NCBI GenBank assembly: GCA_030612485.1
Contig: JAUWNS010000084.1
Coordinates: 1 to 9,409 of the forward strand
Direction: 5' to 3'
Length of the DNA stretch: 9,409 nucleotides
Origin: Candidatus Bipolaricaulota bacterium
GTDB taxonomy: Bacteria > Bipolaricaulota > Bipolaricaulia > UBA7950 > UBA9294
Below, in pieces: positions 1-5,686 of the stretch (position 1 is its first letter; every line of letters starts with the position of its first letter). A model generated the notes under the pieces. That model had not been told where the DNA came from. It searched no databases and saw only the letters and a list, made by a program, of their open reading frames with translations. A program made the position numbers and the translations under genes.

Positions 1-925
1 CAGCCCCTTTTCCCTCGTGGAAGAAGCGATGAAGAATCTCCCCCACGTCGGCGACAGCAAGGACTTCGGCGATGTCGTCCACGATCCATTCGAGGGAGGT
101 TGGCAGGTCTCCCAGCGAGATAAAGCGAAAAAGATCGCGCAGGATCCCGATCGTGTGGGGAATGGTCTCGAAGGCAGAACGGCGGGTAAACCCTTCGCCA
201 GAGCGGATACGAGCAGCAAAGAGGCCATAGGTGATCGTCTGAGCGTAGAGATCGGCAAACTCCTCCAGCTTGAGTCCACCAATCAGGTACTCCTGAAATG
301 CCTCGTAGAACCCGAGGAGATCACCCTTTCCCTCTTCTTTCTCCTGTTCCAACTCTTGTGAGACGACCTCATCGCGGAGGAATCGCGTTCTCTTTGCAAG
401 CTCGATTGCGAGTGCCGCTGCCGAGTAGGTTTTAGGGAGCGAGAAGGCGAAGAACTTCGAAAGGAGGGCAATGAATTCCTCCACATTCTCAAGTGGCGGA
501 ACCTTCCCAAGCCTCGTTGCAACGAACGGCCGTGCGATCCGCGCAGAATCAACGAGTTCACCGTTGCGGTACAGACGAAACTTACAGAAGTTGGTAAGGA
601 TCAGGTTGGGGAAGGTCTGTCGATAGCGTGTAAGCTGCTCGCTCTCGGAGATGAGTTGCAGATTCTCCTCGCTGGGACGCTTGGCTTCTATGTACCCAAT
701 GATATGTTGCCTGCCATCCCAAACGCGGAAGTCTGGATTTCCCGCTTCGGTCTTCTTTGGCTGGGTAGTGACACGGACATCCGCGCGGTCGCTCTCTTGC
801 GCGTAATTGGAGAAGAGCTGGGCAAGCGCCGGATAGAAGCTCTCTTCGCGGGCGTCGCCTTGCTGAAGGACCGCAACGAACGAGCGAAGATAGTCCTTGA
901 ACGGTTTTAAGTTCAGGTTGGCCAC
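1..925 (-). CDS. Type IIG/ISP-like restriction-modification enzyme, N-terminal part (partial, runs off left edge)
   Basis: An uninterrupted frame of 308 codons runs from a GTG at 925 to the window edge, so the C-terminus is missing. The protein begins VANLNLKPFKDYLRSF. Residues about 25-85 have the layout of a PD-(D/E)xK nuclease: a glutamate in REESFYPAL (about E28), then NPDF (D65), then IEAKRP (E80, K82). Residues 90-130 contain a YRQTFPNLILTNFCKFRLY strand-rich stretch that commonly follows this nuclease fold in single-chain restriction-modification enzymes. The remainder is a helical connector of the kind that precedes an N6-adenine methylase domain, which would lie outside the window. 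The expected role is cleavage and methylation of DNA by one polypeptide. The start is uncertain: an AAGGAG sits almost directly against GTG 925, and another in-frame GTG lies at 946. The family is fairly sure; the subtype is inference because no methylase or helicase motif is visible. Confidence 0.8.
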   Translation of the reverse strand, partial: MANLNLKPFKDYLRSFVAVLQQGDAREESFYPALAQLFSNYAQESDRADVRVTTQPKKTEAGNPDFRVWDGRQHIIGYIEAKRPSEENLQLISESEQLTRYRQTFPNLILTNFCKFRLYRNGELVDSARIARPFVATRLGKVPPLENVEEFIALLSKFFAFSLPKTYSAAALAIELAKRTRFLRDEVVSQELEQEKEEGKGDLLGFYEAFQEYLIGGLKLEEFADLYAQTITYGLFAARIRSGEGFTRRSAFETIPHTIGILRDLFRFISLGDLPTSLEWIVDDIAEVLAVADVGEILHRFFHEGKGA

Positions 926-1511
926 TCTCCTTGCCCATCGATTCACACCATTTATACCATAGTGATAAAGAAAAGGGAAATATCGCCGCCGTGAGCAATC
1001 TGAGGTCGGCCATTGTATTTTACAGGTGACGGGCCCCATGAAGTAGCGGGATTGGACTTACTTCACGGGGTGGGCATGCCGTTGTCAAGTAGAGTGTCTA
1101 CTTGACGGGGGTGTGGCTCGTGGGGTCCGCAGGCCTGTAATAAGGGACTGCTCGCTCTGAACTGTTGTCCCGTCTTCTATTTCGTCCAGAGAAAATCTCT
1201 TTTCAGCCAGTATTCGCCTGGCAAGGGAGAAGCAAAACACCAAATTATTGGCACCGCGTTTTGCAGGATTCAGAAATTCGATTCCATCAGAAGGGCATCT
1301 CCTGCGCTGCTACCCCCGGGAACTGTAGAAAATAGGTAAGAAGAAGCTGACGTCTCAGCGTAAAACTGACAATAAATAAAGGGTTGCGTTTGTATGACCA
1401 AATCTTAGAACAAGGGGACACCCATTCGAATTTCCAGACATTGGTCAGCATAGACGAGGGTGACGTAAGAATATCAATTCGGCAGCTACGTCCCAATTGC
1501 GAAACATACCG
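926..1511. other. Gene-poor intergenic stretch between the restriction enzyme and the catabolic cluster
   Basis: This stretch of nearly 590 bases contains no convincing gene. It holds the upstream region of the minus-strand restriction enzyme gene (926-1019), a 121-bp nested palindromic element (1020-1140), a stop-rich stretch (about 1141-1350) with nothing recognisable, and a short open plus-strand fragment (1351-1527). A minus-strand frame at 1287-1496 starts with TTG and has no recognisable motif, so it is not called. Confidence 0.6.
1020..1140. repeat. Nested palindromic element, possible miniature mobile or REP-like element
   Basis: The outer arms are inverted: TTACAGG at 1020-1026 matches CCTGTAA at 1134-1140. 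The similarity continues inward, with CGGGCCCCA on the left against TGGGGTCCG on the right. Inside are two hairpins of related sequence. The first pairs CCCCATGAAGTA (1034-1045) with TACTTCACGGGG (1059-1070) with one mismatch. The second pairs GTCAAGTAGA (1084-1093) perfectly with TCTACTTGAC (1097-1106) across a 3-base loop. Both right arms are followed by a G-rich run. The dyad structure is seen directly; a mobile or REP-like nature is inference. It encodes no protein. Confidence 0.5.
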
Positions 1512-1527
1512 TCAGCGCCATCCTTGA
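1351..1527 (+). other. Possible gene remnant or short unrecognised ORF
   Basis: A 58-codon plus-strand stretch stays open from just after a TGA at 1348-1350 to a TGA at 1525-1527. It has protein-like composition (for example LRLYDQILEQGDTH and LVSIDEGDVRISIRQL). There is no ATG; a TTG at 1384 is the only plausible start, without a clear SD. It overlaps the 3' end of the convergent dehydratase gene by 16 bases. I do not recognise a family. It may be the C-terminal scrap of a decayed gene, or chance. Confidence 0.2.
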
Positions 1528-2690
1528 ACTGGTCGATACGGATTCCGTGCTATCCAGTCTTTTCGTAGACTCACACCAAGCCCAGGCTTCGTCGGAATGG
1601 CCATAGTCCCATTCTCAACGAGCGGGGCATCCTCAGCGATCTCTGTCCAGTCCGGCCGATCCCCTATGGTCTCAAGGATGAGGAAGTTCGGTATGGATGC
1701 AGCAAACTGTAGCGAAGCAGCAGTGCCTAAGGGACCGTGCGGATTATGAATCGCTACTCCCATATAATGGGACTCCGCCATTGCAGCTATGCGTTTAGCC
1801 TGTGCAAATCCTCCACAGTTAGCGACATCAACCTGAACGATAGATACGCTATCCATTTCAATGAACGGACGCGCACCGTAGGCCATCGCCCACTTCTCAC
1901 CAGCGGCAATTGGAATACGTGTCTTGTCTTTTACATGTCTGAGGATCTCCGGATTCTCGGGAGGGATTGGCTCTTCCACAAAGAGTAAATCGAATGGTTC
2001 GAGAGCAGAGCATAGAAGCACTGCGTTCTCCGGGCTCAAACGCGCATGGAAGTCCACTGCCATTTCAAAGTCCCATCCCATCTCCTCCCTCGCGGTCCGG
2101 AAATAGGATACGATCTCTCGAATTATTCTGCGTGGTAAGTATTCCGTTTCTTTCAGGGTTCTGGAGACTCGACCGGGGCTGCCACTGTAGATAGCCATGT
2201 CTTGATCGGTTTCTTGTATGGCTCCATAAAGGATCGGCAACGTCGTCTTTATTGCAGTATATCCTCGCTTTAGGCACTTGCCGATATTTGTTACGAACAC
2301 TGCCGGTGATTCTCCTGCAAGACAATGACAGTACACAGGGACTCGATCTCGAGTTGGTCCGCCAAAAAGCCGGCAAACCGGCACGGATAACTCCTTACCT
2401 ACGATGTCCCAAAGCGCGCACTCCACAGCGCTGATTCCAGTGCTGTGGAGTGCTCCGCCCACCCAAAACGAATCGCGGTAGAGCTTTTCAACGATGTTCT
2501 CTATCCGCCGGGGATCCTGTCCAATCAGTGTACCAGCAAGCTCGTCTATGTAGGCCTTTACGGTCTTCGGTCGGCGCTTCATGCTGGTTTCACTTTGTCC
2601 TAGAATCCCATCCGAGGTTTCAATCTCAGTGAAGACCGCGTTGTACGTTCCCATGTGTGCAAGCCACGTATCAATGCGCTGGATTCTCAT
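1512..2690 (-). CDS. Enolase-superfamily sugar-acid dehydratase (galactonate dehydratase-like)
   Basis: A 392-residue member of the mandelate racemase/muconate lactonizing enzyme family. These enzymes abstract the proton alpha to a carboxylate using Mg2+ and here would remove water to give a 2-keto-3-deoxy acid. The N-terminal capping domain covers about residues 1-120 (GQDPRRIENI, ALWDIVGKELSVPVCRLFGG) and the barrel about 125-375. Visible catalytic residues are D213 and H215 in DFHARLSP, E239 in FVEEP, E265 in AAGEKW, H315 in IHNPHGP and E340 in LILE. This DxH plus His/Glu arrangement matches the galactonate/mannonate dehydratase group, and the TKPGLGV ending also fits. An insertion at about residues 153-185 is longer than in E. 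coli DgoD and may shape specificity. It is the last gene of the cluster, 55 bases after the lyase gene. AGAGGAG or the closer GAGGA lies before the ATG. The substrate is not determined. Confidence 0.9.
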   Translation of the reverse strand: MRIQRIDTWLAHMGTYNAVFTEIETSDGILGQSETSMKRRPKTVKAYIDELAGTLIGQDPRRIENIVEKLYRDSFWVGGALHSTGISAVECALWDIVGKELSVPVCRLFGGPTRDRVPVYCHCLAGESPAVFVTNIGKCLKRGYTAIKTTLPILYGAIQETDQDMAIYSGSPGRVSRTLKETEYLPRRIIREIVSYFRTAREEMGWDFEMAVDFHARLSPENAVLLCSALEPFDLLFVEEPIPPENPEILRHVKDKTRIPIAAGEKWAMAYGARPFIEMDSVSIVQVDVANCGGFAQAKRIAAMAESHYMGVAIHNPHGPLGTAASLQFAASIPNFLILETIGDRPDWTEIAEDAPLVENGTMAIPTKPGLGVSLRKDWIARNPYRPVQGWR

Positions 2691-2745
2691 TCCTCACTAC
2701 TCCTCTCACAGAGCACAAACACCAAGTCAAGATAGATCCCGGACA

Positions 2746-3651
2746 CTAGAGCAGCCCCGCTTTCCTTAGATAGGGTACCAACTGCTCTTTCTGAGTACGG
2801 GAAATTGGCTCGAATGGTTTTCGCGAAAAGCCTCCCTTTAGACCTCGTAAGTCAAGAATAGCTCGGTAAAGTGATAGATCATCCATGTGGCCTAGAGGGT
2901 TTTCAGTGTAGAGATTCACCAAAGGTACAAGGCGATACCAGATAGCTCTGGCCGCGTGAAGATCTTCTCGCTCAATAATCGCCTTCCACAACGCCACTGC
3001 TTGTGACGGAACGATGTTTAGGAAACCACTAATCCATCCGTGCGCACCAGCTGCAAAACCTTCCAGTGCCGCTCGAAAGCTGCCATAGAATACGCGGAAA
3101 CCCTCATCTGTCAGAATACGGCAGTTATGCACCTGGTGAACGGTAGGAAATGTCGACTTGACCCCTGTTAGTACTTTCTCTTCATAAAGCTTTGCAAGCT
3201 CCCATGGTGTAAGTTCCTGGGCTCCAGAATATGCCGGGTTATTATAACAGAATATGGGCAAAGACGTGCTACTGGAGACATTTCGATAGTGATTCATCAC
3301 GCCGCCCTTACTTGGCTGCTGATAGTAGGGTAAGATCACCAAAGCCGCGTCCGCGCCCGCTTTTCCAGCAAATCTCGTGAGTTCAATGGTCATCTCTGTG
3401 CTGTAATAGCCTGTCCCTACCATCACGGGAACTCTTCCATTAACAGCTTCCAGACCAAACTCGATGACTTCCTTTCTCTCATTATCTGAAAGTGCTATGA
3501 ATTCACCACTAGTTCCTGTGATGATGATACCTTGCACACCCTCTCCAATGAGCCAGTTTAAGTGAGCTGCAGTTGCCTCTTTGTCGACCTTTCCCCTTTC
3601 GTCGAACATTGTCATGGCCGCGGGTATAATACCTTCCCATTTCACTGTCAT
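2746..3651 (-). CDS. DapA/N-acetylneuraminate lyase family class I aldolase (2-keto-3-deoxy acid aldolase-like)
   Basis: A 301-residue TIM-barrel protein, full length for the family, which forms a Schiff base with a 2-keto acid. Family landmarks are GTSGE at 46-50 (2-keto acid carboxylate binding), PYYQQPS with Y109/Y110, the catalytic tyrosine Y136 in CYNNPAYSG, and the Schiff-base lysine K165 in TGVKSTF. True dihydrodipicolinate synthase has an arginine in the YNVPSRTG-type motif. Here that region reads YNNPAYSG, so lysine biosynthesis is unlikely. Next to a sugar-acid dehydratase and a semialdehyde-type reductase, it best fits cleavage of a 2-keto-3-deoxy sugar acid to pyruvate plus an aldehyde. 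A keto-deoxy-glucarate dehydratase role is possible but less consistent with a reductase partner. A perfect AAGGAGGT lies six bases before the ATG. That ATG overlaps the upstream stop as ATGA, indicating translational coupling. Confidence 0.9.
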   Translation of the reverse strand: MTVKWEGIIPAAMTMFDERGKVDKEATAAHLNWLIGEGVQGIIITGTSGEFIALSDNERKEVIEFGLEAVNGRVPVMVGTGYYSTEMTIELTRFAGKAGADAALVILPYYQQPSKGGVMNHYRNVSSSTSLPIFCYNNPAYSGAQELTPWELAKLYEEKVLTGVKSTFPTVHQVHNCRILTDEGFRVFYGSFRAALEGFAAGAHGWISGFLNIVPSQAVALWKAIIEREDLHAARAIWYRLVPLVNLYTENPLGHMDDLSLYRAILDLRGLKGGFSRKPFEPISRTQKEQLVPYLRKAGLL

Positions 3652-4556
3652 TGTACTACCTCCTTGATGTTATTAGTCACTCTGCGGGAATTAAAAGCTT
3701 CATATGCTTTGACCAATGCTTGCGTTCCTAGGTCGTGTCCAACGGTATTCCGGACGGCCTGATAGAGCTGTTTAGCCAAGGAAAGGCCTGGAAGACACAG
3801 ATCAAGACGCTCAGCTTCCTCAAGAGCAATGCGCAAGTCCTTGATGAAATGCTCCACACGGAATCCGGGTCTCATATCCCCAGCCATTGCTCGTGGCCAC
3901 ACAAAGTCCAGCATGAAAGAGCCGGCCGCCCCCTTCGCCACATTGTGTAAGACAGTCTGAGGATTCAAACCAGCGCGTAACGCAAACGTGTAGGCTTCGC
4001 AGGCCCCTAGGATGTTGCCAGCAATAAGAATCTGGTTAACAATCTTCGTGTATTGACCATACCCTAGAGCTCCCTGTAGGACGATCTCCTTTCCCATGAG
4101 CTGAAACAGAGGAAGCGCCCTTTGAAAAGTCTCTTTCTCGCCGCCCACCATGAAAGAGAGGCTGGCGGTCTCAGCCCCGGACGGCCCCCCCGAAACGGGG
4201 GCGTCCAGATACTCTGCTCCTCTTGCTTTGACTTCTCTGCCAATCTCCAGTTCGAGGGTCGGAGAGCTCGTGGTACAGTCAACAACAACCATGCCCTGGC
4301 AAAGCGCACTTACTACATTCTCCGCACTTGACAGCATTACATCGCGCAGTTGAGACGGAAAGGCTACCATGATGAATACAAAATCTGCACCATCGGCAGC
4401 TTGTGCTGGTGATTCGCAGCCGGATACGCCTAACGCACAAAGCTCTTTCGTTGCGTTGGGATCCCGATCAAATACGCTGACCGCATGCCCCTTTTCCAGA
4501 AGGTGGCGAACCATACGCCCCCCCATGATGCCCGCTCCAATCCAACCTATTCTCAT
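3648..4556 (-). CDS. Beta-hydroxyacid dehydrogenase (3-hydroxyisobutyrate / tartronate semialdehyde reductase family)
   Basis: 302 residues with the start chosen at MRIGWIGAGIMGG, preceded four bases upstream by AGGGGTGA. An ATG 72 bases further upstream (4628) would add an unlikely basic tail. The Rossmann motif GAGIMG is at 7-12, and the second strand ends in an acidic FDRD (D30), suggesting NAD rather than NADP preference. The substrate motif DAPVSGG is at 118-124, catalytic K171 lies in GYGQYTKIVNQ, and the C-terminal helical domain carries FIKDLRIALEEA (K239, D240). The family interconverts small hydroxy acids and semialdehydes. Beside a dehydratase and aldolase, reduction of the aldolase product (for example tartronate semialdehyde to glycerate) is the best inference. 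It lies 75 bases after the regulator gene and overlaps the next gene by four bases. Confidence 0.9.
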   Translation of the reverse strand: MRIGWIGAGIMGGRMVRHLLEKGHAVSVFDRDPNATKELCALGVSGCESPAQAADGADFVFIMVAFPSQLRDVMLSSAENVVSALCQGMVVVDCTTSSPTLELEIGREVKARGAEYLDAPVSGGPSGAETASLSFMVGGEKETFQRALPLFQLMGKEIVLQGALGYGQYTKIVNQILIAGNILGACEAYTFALRAGLNPQTVLHNVAKGAAGSFMLDFVWPRAMAGDMRPGFRVEHFIKDLRIALEEAERLDLCLPGLSLAKQLYQAVRNTVGHDLGTQALVKAYEAFNSRRVTNNIKEVVQ

Positions 4557-4631
4557 ACTTTCACCCCTTTTTCTAGTTCTGTGCTTCAGCCGCTTGAACC
4601 GGCCTGTGTGCTTGAAAAATCCCGTCACACC

Positions 4632-5387
4632 CTACAGATGCAATAACCGGTTTAGCTCGCGGGAAACAGCGCGTTCTTGTCTTACAACCGAAGATAGCTC
4701 TGCCTCACTCATACCCTCTCGACCACGAGGGAATGCGCAACTTATAGCAGCTACAGCTTCCGAATCCCTTCCCAGAACCGGGATGGCAACACACGTTACT
4801 CCTTCGTACATCTCCTCATCGTCAGTTGCATAGCCCTTTTCTCGAATATCTTCAAGTACTGCTCGCAACAACTCAATAGAACAGATGGTCTTTTGAGTAA
4901 ATCGCACCAGGTCAAGAGATTGAATAAACAACTCGCGCGACACGTCAGGCTGAAACGCTAAGAGGGCCTTGCCCAACGCAGAGGAATGAAGGGGCACAAG
5001 ATGCCCTAGATTCGAGCTTACCTTGAGAGGCTGGGGCCCGCTGGCAATGGTGATTGGCACAGCACTCAACCCCTCTAGAATCGAAAGGCTGGCCGTCGAG
5101 TTGGTATCGTGCGCTAGCCTTGCAATAAGAGGTTTGGCTGCAGTCCTAAGCGACTTGTTAGAGGTTTCTATAAACCGGACCAACCGGTAACTTACAGCGT
5201 AGTTGGTGTTCTGTTTGTAGACAAACCCTTCTTCAACCAGTGTTGCGAGGAAGCGATGGGTGCGAGTGGAATCCATGCCCATCAGAGAAGCGATCTCTGA
5301 ATTGGACAACCCTTCTGGGTGAGTTGCCAACAACTCAAGAATCCGAAGGCCAAGCTGCAAAGTTTTAAGCACTCGACTAGGTGTCAT
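4632..5387 (-). CDS. IclR-family transcriptional regulator
   Basis: 251 residues, the usual length for IclR proteins. The N-terminal winged helix spans about residues 6-70, with a helix-turn-helix at LSNSEIASLMGMDSTRTHRFLATL followed by EEGFVY and a wing ending YAVSYRL. The effector-binding domain covers about 80-248 and shows family signatures: PLHSSALGKALLA and GYATDDEEMYEGVTCVAIPV. It probably senses a small carboxylated metabolite and binds the divergent intergenic region, controlling its own gene, the three catabolic enzymes and the transport operon. No strong SD precedes the ATG; upstream reads GTGATGTGCT. A candidate promoter (TTGAAT, 18 bases, TACTAT) would start the transcript only about ten bases ahead of the ATG. 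Whether it represses or activates cannot be told from sequence. Confidence 0.92.
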   Translation of the reverse strand: MTPSRVLKTLQLGLRILELLATHPEGLSNSEIASLMGMDSTRTHRFLATLVEEGFVYKQNTNYAVSYRLVRFIETSNKSLRTAAKPLIARLAHDTNSTASLSILEGLSAVPITIASGPQPLKVSSNLGHLVPLHSSALGKALLAFQPDVSRELFIQSLDLVRFTQKTICSIELLRAVLEDIREKGYATDDEEMYEGVTCVAIPVLGRDSEAVAAISCAFPRGREGMSEAELSSVVRQERAVSRELNRLLHL

Positions 5388-5404
5388 AGCACATCACGTT
5401 GTGA

Positions 5405-5434
5405 ATAGTACACTGTCTCTTGGTATAGATTCAA
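5405..5434 (-). promoter_or_regulatory. Candidate sigma70 promoter of the iclR-catabolic unit
   Basis: On the minus strand TTGAAT (5429-5434) and TACTAT (5405-5410) are separated by 18 bases. Both hexamers are one or two bases from consensus. Initiation would fall near 5398, leaving a very short leader before the regulator ATG at 5387. It is supported only by motif match and position. Confidence 0.4.
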
Positions 5435-5460
5435 GATATTCCGTGCCGTCAGTTCCGTTA

Positions 5461-5515
5461 TGCGCCTCAAAGATGCGATAATTCCGCGATACTTGTCTCA
5501 CTGGCCATTTGGCAG
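5461..5515. promoter_or_regulatory. Candidate operator sites in the divergent intergenic region
   Basis: Two structures precede the transport promoter. A bulged inverted repeat, CTGGCCA-TT-TGGCAG, lies at 5501-5515, about 11 bases upstream of the -35 box. A direct repeat GCGATA-attcc-GCGATA (11-base period) lies at 5475-5491. TGCGCCT occurs at 5461-5467 and again at 5564-5570, 103 bases apart. The positions suit an IclR-type regulator acting on both genes, but assignment is inference. Confidence 0.3.
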
Positions 5516-5526
5516 ACGTTTTGTTC

Positions 5527-5555
5527 TTGACAATAGAAGCTATGCCTTGTACAAT
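5527..5555 (+). promoter_or_regulatory. Sigma70-type promoter of the transport operon
   Basis: A consensus TTGACA (5527-5532) is followed, after exactly 17 bases, by TACAAT (5550-5555), one base from the consensus TATAAT. Initiation is expected near 5562, giving a leader of about 125 bases before the solute-binding protein ATG. This is the strongest promoter match found in the window. Confidence 0.75.
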
Positions 5556-5563
5556 ATGACCAT

Positions 5564-5594
5564 TGCGCCTGTTTAGGAATCGATCTCGGGCGCA
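5564..5594 (+). other. Inverted repeat at the predicted 5' end of the transport mRNA
   Basis: TGCGCCT (5564-5570) pairs with GGGCGCA (5588-5594), with six Watson-Crick pairs and one G-U pair, across a 17-base loop. It starts about two bases after the predicted transcription start, so it could be a 5' stabilising hairpin or a DNA operator dyad blocking promoter clearance. Sequence alone cannot separate these. Confidence 0.35.
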
Positions 5595-5614
5595 GGTGTG
5601 CCAAAAGGAGGTGA

Positions 5615-5665
5615 TTGTTGGTTCAGCTTTTTTTGCAGGTTGGTGATTTGTTTCTGTATGTCTAA
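5615..5665 (+). CDS. Putative 16-codon leader ORF
   Basis: A near-perfect SD, AAGGAGGTGA (5605-5614), lies inside the leader of the transport mRNA, far from the binding-protein ATG, which has its own SD. Directly after it two TTG codons (5615, 5618) open a short hydrophobic reading frame (LLVQLFLQVGDLFLYV) ending in TAA at 5663-5665, 21 bases before the next ATG. The SD suits the second TTG (four-base gap) better than the first. It may be a translated leader peptide or a ribosome standby site. TTG initiation and short length make it uncertain. Confidence 0.3.
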   Translation: MLVQLFLQVGDLFLYV

Positions 5666-5686
5666 CGTTCTCGTGAGGAGGTAACA

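Noticed and set aside
17..361. Plus-strand 114-residue frame
   Set aside because: It is antisense to the continuous restriction enzyme frame and has no motif.
582..1013. Minus-strand 143-residue frame
   Set aside because: It is out of frame with the restriction enzyme reading frame, which shows nuclease motifs; this frame is arginine/serine-rich without recognisable domains.
1287..1496. Minus-strand 69-residue frame
   Set aside because: TTG start, no SD, no recognisable motif, and a competing plus-strand fragment over the same bases.
4179..4206. GC-rich inverted repeat (GGACG...CGTCC) with a run of seven Cs
   Set aside because: It falls on the codons of the conserved DAPVSGG motif of the dehydrogenase, so the symmetry is probably a by-product of coding; the frame is intact across the C-run.
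4557..4628. Upstream ATG extension of the dehydrogenase
   Set aside because: The added 24 residues are basic and unlike the family, while AGGGGTGA precedes the internal ATG directly before the Rossmann motif.
5562..5686. Riboswitch in the transport operon leader
   Set aside because: Only one short hairpin and an extra SD are visible; no known riboswitch core or terminator/antiterminator pair was recognised.
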